NCBI GenBank assembly: GCA_016720545.1 | Contig: JADKKK010000009.1 | Coordinates: 1-64,000, forward strand | Direction: 5' to 3' | From: Myxococcales bacterium | Lineage (GTDB): Bacteria > Myxococcota_A > Polyangia > Polyangiales > Polyangiaceae | Length of the DNA: 64,000 nucleotides | In this document: positions 10,614 to 19,559 of the stretch, piece after piece | Position numbering within the stretch: position 1 is the stretch's first letter | Layout: each line of letters opens with the position of its first letter | Made by a program: the position numbers and the translations under genes | Notes under the pieces: generated by a model | What the model saw: only the letters and a program-made list of their open reading frames with translations | Databases searched by the model: none | What the model was told of the DNA's origin: nothing

Positions 10614-11932
10614 GCGAGACGAGTGGACCGAGCGTCCTCCTCCGCAAAGACGTCATCGAGGCGCTGCGCCGAGGTACGGTACCGCGGCGAGGTCTCGAGC
10701 TGTTCGCGGTCGGCACCGACCGCTTCTCCGTTTCCCTGAAAGAGGAGCTCGACCGCTGCGCCACGGGCGGCGCGGTGTTCAAGGCGCTGCGGGGCGACTT
10801 CGGGTGCGGCAAGAGCTTCACCGCGCGCTGGTATCAGCAGCAGGCGCTCGCGCGCGGCTTCGCCGTCGCGGAGGTGCAGATCTCCGAGAACGACACGCCG
10901 CTGCACCGGCTCGAGACGGTCTACCGCCGCGCGACCGAAGGCCTGCGCACGGCCGAGTGGGACACCGGCGCGTTCCGCGCGATCATCTCTCAGTGGCTGA
11001 TGGGCCTCGAAGAAGAGGTCTCGCGCACGCTCCGCGATCCCGACGACTTGAATGCGCTCGCGGAAGGCGTTGGCAATCTGCTCGAGGCGCGGCTGAAGGA
11101 CGTGAGCGCCGTACAGCCACAGTACGCGGCGGTGCTTCGCGCCTACCACGCAGCGGAGGTCGGGGGTGACCACGCGCTCGCAGAGGGCCTCATCGCGTGG
11201 CTGATGGGACAGCCGAACGTCAGCGCAGACCTCAAGAGGCAGGCGGGCATCAAGGGCGAGATCGATCACACTGGAGCGCTCGGCTTCCTGCGCGGGCTAC
11301 TCGCGGTGCTCCAGCAGTGCGGGCGACCTGGGCTCTTGCTCGTGCTCGACGAGGTCGAGACCATCCAGCGGGTTCGCTCCGACAGCCGCGACAAGAGCCT
11401 CGAGGCGATCCGCAAGCTCATCGACGACCTGTACGGCGGGCGCTTCGCGGGGCTCTACATCCTCATCACCGGCACGCCCGCGTTCTTCGACGGACCGAAT
11501 GGCGTGAAGCGCCTGCCGCCGCTCGCTCAGCGCCTGTACGTCGACTTCACGGGCGACGCGAAGTGGGACAACCCGCGCGAGGTGCAGGTGCGCCTGTTCC
11601 CCTTCGACCAGCAGCGGCTGCTCGAGGTGGGCCGGCGCGTCCGGGATCTGTACCCGACCGAGCATGCGGACCGCATGAAGGCGCGCGTCGGCGACGCGGT
11701 TCTCACGGCGCTCGCGCACGAGGTCGCCGGGAAGCTCGGCGGCAAGGTCGGTGTGGCTCCACGCATCTATTTGCGAAAGCTCGTCGCGAGCATCCTTGAC
11801 CGCGTCGACCTGTTCCCCGATTTCGACCCGGCCAGAGACCTCGACATCCGCATCGATGCAGAGGAGCTCACGCTCGAAGAGCAGGCGGCGGCCGCCGGCA
11901 AGAAGCCGGACGACATCGAGATCGACCTGTGA
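10610..11932 (+). CDS. brxD: BrxD, ATP-binding BREX protein
   Basis: Intact 440-aa P-loop protein of the BrxD (DUF2791) family. The N-terminus LLRKDVIEALRRGTVPRRGL is characteristic. Walker A FGCGKSF carries Lys68 and Walker B LLLVLDEVETI carries Asp247-Glu248. A YILITGTPAFFDG sensor-type strand follows near residue 285, then RLPPLAQRLYVDF. BrxD occurs with BrxHI in BREX types 2 and 6, where it is thought to act with the helicase; the biochemical role is not settled. It overlaps pglZ upstream and brxHI downstream by 4 nt each. The acidic C-terminus (KKPDDIEIDL) is a normal ending, which supports the stop. Confidence 0.88.
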   Translation: MSETSGPSVLLRKDVIEALRRGTVPRRGLELFAVGTDRFSVSLKEELDRCATGGAVFKALRGDFGCGKSFTARWYQQQALARGFAVAEVQISENDTPLHRLETVYRRATEGLRTAEWDTGAFRAIISQWLMGLEEEVSRTLRDPDDLNALAEGVGNLLEARLKDVSAVQPQYAAVLRAYHAAEVGGDHALAEGLIAWLMGQPNVSADLKRQAGIKGEIDHTGALGFLRGLLAVLQQCGRPGLLLVLDEVETIQRVRSDSRDKSLEAIRKLIDDLYGGRFAGLYILITGTPAFFDGPNGVKRLPPLAQRLYVDFTGDAKWDNPREVQVRLFPFDQQRLLEVGRRVRDLYPTEHADRMKARVGDAVLTALAHEVAGKLGGKVGVAPRIYLRKLVASILDRVDLFPDFDPARDLDIRIDAEELTLEEQAAAAGKKPDDIEIDL

Positions 11933-14075
11933 CGACGCCCGCCGCCCGGACGCCATCGACCGCCTGAGCCCTGCCGTTCGCTACCAGATCGCGAACGGGC
12001 TGGGCTGGAGCGGTCTGCGTCCGGTGCAGGCGCTCTCGACCGACGCGATCCTCGACGGCGCGAACTGCGTCGTGCTCGCGCCCACCGCGGGCGGCAAGAC
12101 GGAGGCGGCGTTCCTCCCGCTCTTGTCGAAGATGGATGCCGAGGACTGGCGGGGCGTCTCGGTGCTCTACGTCGCGCCGATTCGCGCGCTCCTCAACAAC
12201 CAGGAGTCGCGGCTCTCGACCCTCACGGGGCTGATCGGCAGGCGCGCCGGCAAGTGGCACGGCGACGTGAAGGCACCCGCGCGCCGTCGCATGATCGACG
12301 AACCGCCCGACGTGCTCGCCATCACGCCCGAGTCGCTCGAAGCGATGCTGCTTTCAACGCGCACGCCCGCGCGCCGCTTCCTTGCGCACGTGCGTGCCGT
12401 CGTCATCGACGAGGTACACGCGTTCGCGGGCGATGATCGCGGCGCACACCTAGTGGCACTGCTCGAGCGCGTCACGCGGATCGCGGAGAACGACATCCAG
12501 CGCATCGGTCTGTCGGCGACCGTCGGAGATCCCGAGGTCATCGTCCAGTGGCTCAGCGGCAGCAGCCTACGGCCGCAGCGGGTCGTCGACCCGGGCGGTC
12601 CCCGCAAGCCGCCGGAACTTTCGCTCGACTTCGTCGGGACGCTCGACAACGCGGCGCTGCTCATTGATCGCCTCTACCCGGGCACGCGACGGCTGGTGTT
12701 CGTCGACAGCCGCAGGCGCGTCGAGGAGCTCGGGCACCGTCTCTCGCAGCGCGGCGTGGACGTCTACCTGTCGCACTCGTCGCTGGCGCTGTCGCAACGC
12801 ACGGCCGCCGAGAAGGCCTTCGAGGAGGGCAGCAACTGCGTGATCGTCGCGACCTCGGCGCTCGAGCTCGGCATCGACGTTGGCGACCTGGACCACGTGA
12901 TTCAGATCGACGCCCCGAGCAGCGTCTCGTCGTTCTTGCAGCGCATGGGGCGGACGGGCCGACGCGCGGGCTCAACGGCCAACTGCACCTTCCTCGCGAC
13001 CGATGACGACGCGCTTCTGCGCGCCGCCGCCATCATCGACCTGTTCAGGAGGGGCTACATCGAACCTGCTGCGCCGTCGGCCTGGTCGCCGCATGTGCTC
13101 GCGCACCAGGCCATCGCGCTGGCGATGCAGGAGCAGGGCTCGGCCACTCACGCATGGTGGAACTGGCTCGAAGGCTGCGCCGCCTTCCGCAAGGTCTCGG
13201 CACCAGAGCGCGAGAGCATCGTCCGCCACATGGTCGACAACGACATCCTCGTCGAGGCCGACGCGCGCCTAGCCCTCGGCGCGCGAGGCGAAAAGCTCTA
13301 CGGAGCGAAGAACTTTCTGGAGCTCTACGCGGTGTTCTCGACGCCACGCGTGCTCCGGGTGATGCACGGCCAGTCGGAGGTGGGCGTCGTCGACGCGTCG
13401 TTCCTTCAGGACAAGGAGCAGAAGGTGCCAAACTTCGTGCTCGCCGGACGCCCTTGGCGCATCGCCGGCGTTGACTGGAAGGGCGGCACGTGTTCCGTCG
13501 AGCCCGCCGAGGTGGGCGGCTACCCGCGCTGGTTCGGCCTGCCCGTGAGCCTCGAACGCTCGCTCTGCCAGGCCATGCGACGCGTCCTCGCGAGCAAGGA
13601 CACCGACCCCTCCTGGTCCAAGCGCGCCGTCACGCAGCTCGAGCTGCAGCGCGAGTCGCACGCATTCCTCGAGGACAGCTCTCTGCCCCTTGAAGAAGAT
13701 CCCGATGGCCGCTGCCGCTGGTGGACCTTCGGCGGCGCAGCCGGCAACCGCGTCCTGGCGGGCTTCCTCGAGCTGAAGCTTGGCGAGCGCGTGTCGCCCA
13801 GCAACACGTTCATCACGTTCTCGAGCGGCGCCGCCGCGAGCGCCGTCGCGATCCGCCAAGCGATCGATGCTCTCGCGGCCCGCGCGCTCACGTGGGACGA
13901 CGCCGCGCGCCTCGTCGATCCCGGCCAGCGGTCGCGCGTCTCGAAGTTCCAGCCCTGCCTTCCACCCGACATCGAGCACGGGCTGATTGCCCGCGAGACG
14001 ATGAACGTCGAGGACGCCAGCGCGACGTTGGTGGAGTGGAAGAGGCGCGCGCAACACGGCGAGGGGGACGCATGA
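11929..14075 (+). CDS. brxHI: BrxHI, Lhr-like superfamily 2 helicase (probable 1-nt deletion at codon ~8)
   Basis: Superfamily 2 helicase of the Lhr-like class found in BREX types 2 and 6. Motif I is APTAGGKTEAA (about 12079-12110), motif II is DEVH (12408-12419), motif III LSATVGD, and motif VI QRMGRTGRR follows SALELGIDVGD. The C-terminal half resembles the accessory domains of Lhr-type enzymes. The frame contains no usable start near the 5' end. A GTG at 11929 overlapping the brxD stop reads VTTPAAR, and adding one G near 11950 joins it to DAIDRLSPAVRYQIANGLGW. The coupled GTG start is therefore preferred, with a probable missing base. Alternatively the start lies upstream inside brxD. Confidence 0.85.
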
Positions 14076-15006
14076 CGGATAGCGCTGACACCATGGGAGC
14101 CGCCGCGCCCGCCCCGGGGGGGGCCCACGAAGCGTTCGGGAGCGTTGAAGCGCCTCGCGCGAGGAACGCCGACGGCGTTGGGCGGGCTTCTCCACGACGT
14201 CGAGAGCCACGTGACCGTCGATGGCACGCTGGTGACCGCGCACTGCCACTGCCTGAAGCTCGATGGGAACGGACGGGCACGCACCGAGGACCTCGGCGAA
14301 GGTCATCGCGGAGCACGTTCTCGACTACGCGATCCCGGAAGTCACATCCGGGAGGCGGACGAGGAGTTCCAGCGAAGCCGATCGACGCAGAAGCTGGTCC
14401 GCCTGGCCGACGAAGCGAGGAGTCTGTTCACCGATCTTGAACAGAGCGGCGAGGGAGGAGAGCTTCTGCTGTTCGCCTTGGCCGAGAAGCTTCTCCGGCT
14501 CCCGCAGCTCATCTGCAAGATGAGTCTCAAGACCAACAGGATGCACGTTCACGGTGCGGACGGCGCTCCACGCGGGGGGTCGACGGGCAAGCGCTTTTGT
14601 ACTGGGGTGAGTCGAGATCTACGGCGACGTCACCGGCGCCGTGCGGGAGTGCCTGGCGTCCATCCGGCCAATGCTCGCAGAGTACTCCTCGGGTCAGCGT
14701 GACCTCCAGCTTCTCCAAAGGCACGCGGACCTCGACGATCCGGCGCTCGAAGCGGCTCTCAGTACCTCGATCCCGATTCTGACGAGCGCAACTCACTGGA
14801 GTTCCGCGGGCTATGCCTCGTCGGCTTCGACTGCGATGCGTATGGCGGCCGTCGCCGCAGCTCGCGTGATGGGCCGCAGCGCTACACACTTCCGCCTGGG
14901 GGTCCCAGAGCGATCGGTGAGAAAGGCGACGTCGTCGTGAGGGGCGGGGGGGCGTACTTCTTCAGCGTCATCGCTCTACGGGGGCGTTGGGTGGTCTTGG
15001 GGATGA
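14072..15006 (+). pseudogene. hamA: HamA-type nuclease (DUF1837), frame-disrupted
   Basis: The ATG at 14072 overlaps the brxHI stop by 4 nt (MTDSADTMGAAAPAPGG). After an eight-G run near 14121 the reading continues RLARGTPTALGGLLHDV, HVTVDGTLVTAHCHCLKLDG, AKVIAEHVLDYAIP, SLFTDLEQSGEGGELLLFAL, KLPQ-like LRLPQLICKMSLKTNR, MHVHGADG, YWGES, IYGDVTGAVRECLASIRPML and FRGLCLVGFDCDAYG. These are hallmarks of HamA/DUF1837, including the Glu-rich GEGGEL and the Lys of CKMSLKT expected for its PD-(D/E)xK-like site. At least five 1-nt indels break the frame, mostly in G/C runs. HamA is the nuclease of Hachiman, normally paired with the helicase HamB; here the adjoining helicase is BrxHI. The 3' end is approximate. 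Confidence 0.62.
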
Positions 15007-15710
15007 CGAGCAACCCGGCATCTTGCTCGCCGATGGGGACCCCAACCTCTCGAGGGCCCGTTCGTGGTGAAGACGGTCCGCGAACCTCTTCTGGGTGTCG
15101 CGGGGGGCGGCAAGCCGAAGGTCTGGCGTGCTGGCTCGTGGTTCGGGCGGTGGCGGGGAGATCGGGGCTCGCCCGACCAACGACAGCAGCGCCTTTCCTT
15201 CATCGGCTCGGTGGCCGCACGGCCATCGTCTACGTGAACGGCGCTGCGGGGCGGGCGCCGGGGCTTTTCGCCGTCGGTGCCGCGCGAGGTGATGCGGGGG
15301 GAGCCCGGCCCCAGCGCAACATGTCGTCCACAAGCGGTTCGCCCTCGCCACGTGCCTGCGACGCGGCGTCGCTCTCGATGCCATCTGGCTCCGCGAATGG
15401 ACCGGCGCCGAGCTCAGGCCAGCAAGACGCGCGCCGAAGTCGGTGTTCGAGCCGTCGCGCTTCGCCACACGCGCGGCGGCTGGATGGTGCTCGGCGCCCC
15501 GCTGTGTAGCTGGCGACCACTGAGGCCCGCCGAGCTGGGCTCGATCTTGGGCATCCGCGCCGACAACCTCACCAAGCGCCACCTCTCGGAGATGGTTGCC
15601 GAGGGGCCTGCGCCGCCTGTTCCCGGGCGAGCCGACCCACCGAACCAAGCCTACGCCGCCGCGTCCGACGACGACGAGAAGAGCCTGACGGAAGACGCCG
15701 CCGAAGATGA
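15003..15710 (+). pseudogene. Degraded gene between hamA and rhuM, unknown function
   Basis: An ATG at 15003 would overlap a possible hamA stop by 4 nt. Readable blocks in changing frames are PGILLADGDPNL, GPFVVKTVREPLLGVAGGG, then GGWMVLGAPLCSWRPLRPA followed by ELGSILGIRADNLTKRHLSE and MVAEG. With one G removed and one C added around 15605-15640 this continues LRRLFPGEPTHPNQAYAA. The last part looks like a small winged-helix C-terminal domain of the kind ending Schlafen/AlbA_2-type ATP-binding proteins, a weak resemblance. The stretch 15150-15450 gives no convincing reading on either strand. It may be a remnant or a poorly resolved intact gene of the same operon. Confidence 0.3.
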
Positions 15711-16798
15711 CCCGCAAAAAGAAGCCGACCGCCTCCCTCGTCCGCTCCTCGGCGGCCGAGTACCTGACCTTCGTGGCGGCCAGCGGCACGGGCGGCGTGG
15801 AGGCCGTCTACGCCGACGAGAACGTGTGGCTCAGCCAGAAGATGATGGCGCAGCTCTACGACGTCGAGGTCCCGACCATCAACTACCACCTGAAGAAGGT
15901 GTTCGAGGACAGCGAGCTGGAGGAGGACGCAGTTATTCGAAATTTTCGAATAACTGCCGCCGACGGCAAGACCTACGACACCAAGCACTACAACCTCTCG
16001 GCCATCATCGCCGTCGGCTACAAGGTCAACTCCGAGCGCGCGGTGCAGTTTCGCAAGTGGGCCACGCGCGTCGTCGAGGAGTTCACCATCAAGGGCTTCG
16101 CGATGGACGACGAGCGCCTCAAGCGCGGCGGCTCCGTCCTGAGCGATCGGTACTTCGAAGAGCAGCTCCAGCGCGTCCGCGAGATCCGGCTGTCGGAGCG
16201 CAAGTTCTACCAGAAGATCACCGACATCTACGCCACGTCGGTCGACTACGACGTGACGGCGCAGGCCACCAAGCGCTTCTTCGCCACCGTGCAGAACAAG
16301 CTGCACTGGGCCATCCACGGGCAGACCGCCGCCGAGGTCATCGTCGACCGCGCCGACGCGACCAAGGAGCACATGGGCCTCCACACCTGGACCGACGCGC
16401 CCCACGGCAAGATCCAGAAGTTCGATGTGGTCGTGGCCAAGAACTACCTGACCGAGCCCGAGCTCGCGCAGCTCTCGCGGCTGGTGAACGCCTACCTCGA
16501 CGTGGCAGAGGACATGGCGCTCCGCAAGCTCCCCATGACGATGCAGGACTGGGAGACGCGGCTGAACCGGTTCCTCGCCGCGACCGACCGCGAGGTGCTG
16601 CAGGACGCCGGCAAGGTGACCGCCGAGATCGCTCGGGCGCACGCCGAGAGCGAGTTCGAGAAGTACCGCATCGTGCAGGACCGCCTCTTCGAGAGCGACT
16701 TCGATCGCGTCGTGGCCGAGACCAAGCGCCTTGGCGCGGCAAGTCCGGCTCCACGCGCGGCACCTTCCTCCCGAGATGAAGGCGAGGACGCCTCGTGA
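15707..16798 (+). CDS. RhuM family protein
   Basis: Intact 363-aa protein. The block VYADENVWLSQKMMAQLYDV then INYHLKKVFEDSEL, RNFRITAADGKTYDTKHYNL and AIIAVGYKVNSERAVQFRKW is the conserved RhuM core, with an N-terminal KilA-N/Bro-like DNA-binding look. A longer C-terminal helical region ends in a Pro/Ser/Asp-rich tail. RhuM was named from Salmonella SPI-3. Homologues recur beside restriction and defence genes, but no molecular function is established. The gene is collinear with the BREX-like operon and starts just after the degraded gene, so it may be its last member. It contains a perfect AT-rich inverted repeat, listed separately. Confidence 0.8.
   Translation: MTRKKKPTASLVRSSAAEYLTFVAASGTGGVEAVYADENVWLSQKMMAQLYDVEVPTINYHLKKVFEDSELEEDAVIRNFRITAADGKTYDTKHYNLSAIIAVGYKVNSERAVQFRKWATRVVEEFTIKGFAMDDERLKRGGSVLSDRYFEEQLQRVREIRLSERKFYQKITDIYATSVDYDVTAQATKRFFATVQNKLHWAIHGQTAAEVIVDRADATKEHMGLHTWTDAPHGKIQKFDVVVAKNYLTEPELAQLSRLVNAYLDVAEDMALRKLPMTMQDWETRLNRFLAATDREVLQDAGKVTAEIARAHAESEFEKYRIVQDRLFESDFDRVVAETKRLGAASPAPRAAPSSRDEGEDAS
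15929..15957. repeat. Perfect 14-bp inverted repeat inside rhuM
   Basis: The arms GCAGTTATTCGAAA (15929-15942) and its exact reverse complement (15944-15957) are separated by one base. The element is AT-rich in a GC-rich gene and encodes the conserved RhuM segment around VIRNFRIT. It could be a protein-binding, recombination or cruciform site, or a codon-constrained coincidence. Confidence 0.8.
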
Positions 16799-17431
16799 GC
16801 CGACGGAGCGGACTTCGACGAGGCGCGCTGGATCGATCGGCTCGCGAGCGAGGTGAACATCATCGAGACCTATGCTCTGCGGTTCGCGCTCCTCCGACTG
16901 CGCGCGCGAGATGTGTACGCCCTCTCGAACATGGCCGCTCAGGTGCCCTTCCCCCCTTGTGGGGGAGGGGCTCGCGAGTACCCGAACCGCCGAGGTGGGG
17001 AGAGGGCCCGCCGTGCCACGAGCCCTGATCCGCGCGCCGGAGCCCCCATGATCGATCCCGGCGCCGCCGTTTGGCTTGCCCGGAGCCCTATTTCGCGTGC
17101 CCAAAGGCCTGATCGGCGACCCGGAGCGCCCAAACTCGCGCCAGGAGTGACCGTGGCGCGCCCCGGAAGCCCTGATCGCCGACCGAGCGGCACCCTGACC
17201 GCGCCAGGCGCGCCCCGAGCGCGCACGGCGAGGGCCGATCCGCGCTCCGGCGCGGCCGAACTTGTGCCCGGCGCGACCGAAATTGCGCCAAGCGACGCTT
17301 CGGTGCGCGCCGACGGCCGCCCTTGCGCGTTTTTACGCTGCTTCCCGGCCCGCCCCACGGATGAGCCTTCCGCGTCCGCCGCGCCCCCCGTTTGCCTCGC
17401 GCCCCCTCCTCGTGACAGAACCCTGGGCTCC
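16799..17431. other. Intergenic stretch with a coding remnant, a hairpin and short repeats
   Basis: Directly after the rhuM stop, the same frame continues with a protein-like but startless segment (FDEARWIDRLASEVNIIETY, ALRFALLRLRARDVYALSNM), probably the tail of a lost gene. A G/C hairpin follows at 16945-16970 (CCCTTCCCCCC against GGGGGAGGGG, with one G-T pair). From 17020 to 17300 there are three or four imperfect repeats around GCCCTGATC with Pro/Ala-rich translation and no recognisable gene. This marks the right border of the defence island. Confidence 0.5.
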
Positions 17432-17998
17432 ATGACCCCACTCCGTGTCCTCGGGCTCTCCGGCTCGCTCCGCAAGGCCTCCCTCAACACCGCGCTGCTG
17501 CGGGCCGCCGTCGACCTCGCGCCCGCGGGCATGACCCTCGAGCCCTTCGATCTCGGCGCGCTCCCGCTCTTCAACGAGGACCTCGTCGAGAGTCCCGGCG
17601 CGTGGCCCGAGCCTGTGGCCGCGCTGCGGACCGCGATCGCCTCGGCCGACGCGCTCCTGCTCGTCTCGCCCGAGTACAACCACTCGATCCCGGCGGTGCT
17701 GAAGAACGCGATCGACTGGGCGTCGCGCCCGCCCGCGGCGCCGCTCGGCGGCAAGCCGGCCGCGATCCTCGGCGCGAGCCCCGGGGGCTTCGGCACCGTG
17801 CGCATGCAACCGCACCTCCGCCAGGTGCTGACCGCCGTGAACATGCTCACGCTGGGCCGCCCCGAGGTGCTCGTCTCGAACGCCAAGGCGAAGTTCGACG
17901 CGAACGGCGCCCTCGTCGACGAGCCCACGCGCGAGGCGGTCCGAGCCCTCCTCGTGGCGCTCGCCGAGTGGACCGCGCGCGTGCGCCCGAAGACCTGA
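17432..17998 (+). CDS. NAD(P)H-dependent FMN reductase (flavodoxin-like)
   Basis: 188-aa protein of the NADPH-dependent FMN reductase family (ChrR/azoreductase-like). The N-terminal phosphate-binding loop GLSGSLRKASLNTALLRAA and the flavin-contact motif SPEYNHSIPAVLKNAIDW are both clear, with GASPGGFGTVRMQ further on. The start ATG at 17432 is preferred because upstream in-frame sequence is repeat-like and has no fold signature. Such enzymes reduce FMN, quinones or chromate in the cytoplasm. It is monocistronic and lies just outside the defence island. Confidence 0.88.
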   Translation: MTPLRVLGLSGSLRKASLNTALLRAAVDLAPAGMTLEPFDLGALPLFNEDLVESPGAWPEPVAALRTAIASADALLLVSPEYNHSIPAVLKNAIDWASRPPAAPLGGKPAAILGASPGGFGTVRMQPHLRQVLTAVNMLTLGRPEVLVSNAKAKFDANGALVDEPTREAVRALLVALAEWTARVRPKT

Positions 17999-18070
17999 GT
18001 CGCTCCCGCCATCGATGGTCCCCGCGCGGCGTAGCTTCTGTGCTGGGCCGAGCTGAGACATCATGGAGGG

Positions 18071-19525
18071 ATGCGCACCGCCACGCTGTCTGCGCTCGCC
18101 GCGCTGTCTGCGCTCGCCGCGCTCGCGTGCGGCGCGTGCCGAGCGCCGGCCACGCCGGTCGCGTCGGTCTCGCTGCCGGTGAGCGCGCCGTCCGCTCGCC
18201 CGCTCGCCCAGGCCCCGATCGCGCCGTCCGCGCCGGCACCTCCCGAGCTCCGCGCGCCCAGCGACGCCCCGGTGTGCACCTTCTCGAGCGAGCTCTGGGC
18301 GGGCGAGCCCATCGCGCTCCAGGCCCGGCCGGACGGAGAGCCCTTCGGCGTCGTGGCGACGGCGCGCCTCGCGACGGCCCACGTGCTCCCGAGCGGCGGC
18401 TGGCTCGAGGTCGACACAGGCCAGGCGAAGCTCCGCGGCCACTTCCGCGTCACCGCCCCGTTTCTGCACCCCACGCGGCCGCTGCTTCTAGGCGGCGTCC
18501 TCGTGACCACGGGGGCCTCGAGGCTCTCCGTCCAGGGGCGGAGCGGCGAGCGCGGCGAGCGCGGCGACAGCCTCCTCGTGAGCGCCGCGCCGCCTCTCGA
18601 CTCCGAGCTCGTGGGCCCGGCCACGGTCGAGGCCACCTGCGCGGATCTGAGCCTCGATCCCGCGCGCTTCGAGCTCGACGCGTCGCTCCCGAGCGCTCCG
18701 TCGCAGCGGCCCCTCCCGCGGGCCTCGCTCGTCACGGGGCGGCCTGTGCTCGTCTCGGCAGAGCCCGGCGGCCCCGCTCGCCTCCGCGTGTGGCTCCAGG
18801 GCCGCGGGGGGCGGGACGGCGAGGCGGTCACGGTGATCGCGCGGCGCGGCGGGCTCGCGCGGATCGTGTGGCGGCGCGAGGAGGGCGTGGTCTTCGGCTG
18901 GGTCTCGGCGAGGGATCTCCCGCCCGCCACGGCCGCGGCGCCCGCGGCCCGACGCACGCTCACCCTCGCGGAGATCGTCGTCGCGGATCCCAAGAGGGCG
19001 CCCCCGCCGAAGACCGCCGCACGGAGCGCCGCGCGCGCCGCGCCCCTCGTGATCGAAGGTCGGGACGGGACGCGCGTGACCGTGGGCCAGGTCACCGCGG
19101 GGGCCGTGCTCGGCGCGGTCCTCCCGGTGCGCGCGGGCCCCAGCGAGGTCGACGCCGCGCCGCTCGGCCTCTCCCTGCGCTCCGGCTCGCGCGCGCTTCT
19201 CCCGGGCGCCCTCCTGCGCGAGCCGCCCGCGCCCGCGCTCGTCACGGTCGGCGTCCCGGTCCATGACGGCGCGACGGGCCGCACGATCCTCGCGCTCGCG
19301 AGGCGGTGCCACGACGGGCCGCAAGGCTCACCGTCGCCGCGCGGGACGCTCGTCGTTCGGGTGGCGGTCGACGCGGCGGGTCGAGTCGACGCGGTCAAAG
19401 TGATCGCGGATCCGAGCCTCGGGAGCGATCTCCCGAGCTGCCTCGCCGCGAAGCTCCGCGCCGCCACGCTCTCCCCAGACCCCGTTGGAGCCGCGCTGGA
19501 GGCCCGGGTCTCCTTCGAGCCGTGA
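18071..19525 (+). CDS. Lipoprotein with AgmX/TonB-C-like tail
   Basis: 484 aa. The signal peptide MRTATLSALAALSALAALAC ends in a lipobox, so the mature protein is probably anchored from Cys20. Its hydrophobic core is encoded by an exact 18-bp tandem duplication (18085-18120). A Pro/Ala-rich linker leads to an unassigned middle region. The C-terminal 80 residues (TLVVRVAVDAAGRVDAVKVI, then LPSCLAAKLRAATLSP) resemble the AgmX/PglI or TonB-C-like domain common in myxobacterial envelope proteins. Function is unknown; a cell-envelope role is inferred. Confidence 0.65.
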   Translation: MRTATLSALAALSALAALACGACRAPATPVASVSLPVSAPSARPLAQAPIAPSAPAPPELRAPSDAPVCTFSSELWAGEPIALQARPDGEPFGVVATARLATAHVLPSGGWLEVDTGQAKLRGHFRVTAPFLHPTRPLLLGGVLVTTGASRLSVQGRSGERGERGDSLLVSAAPPLDSELVGPATVEATCADLSLDPARFELDASLPSAPSQRPLPRASLVTGRPVLVSAEPGGPARLRVWLQGRGGRDGEAVTVIARRGGLARIVWRREEGVVFGWVSARDLPPATAAAPAARRTLTLAEIVVADPKRAPPPKTAARSAARAAPLVIEGRDGTRVTVGQVTAGAVLGAVLPVRAGPSEVDAAPLGLSLRSGSRALLPGALLREPPAPALVTVGVPVHDGATGRTILALARRCHDGPQGSPSPRGTLVVRVAVDAAGRVDAVKVIADPSLGSDLPSCLAAKLRAATLSPDPVGAALEARVSFEP

Positions 19526-19559
19526 CGGCCCGCGCAGACGGCCCGCGCGCCTTACTCTG

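Noticed and set aside
1..16798. Integrase, attachment sites or tRNA flanking the defence island
   Set aside because: None recognised in the window; the left border lies outside it and the right border shows no direct repeat.
16945..16970. Hairpin after rhuM considered as a terminator
   Set aside because: Strong stem but no T tract on either strand; kept only as an intergenic hairpin.
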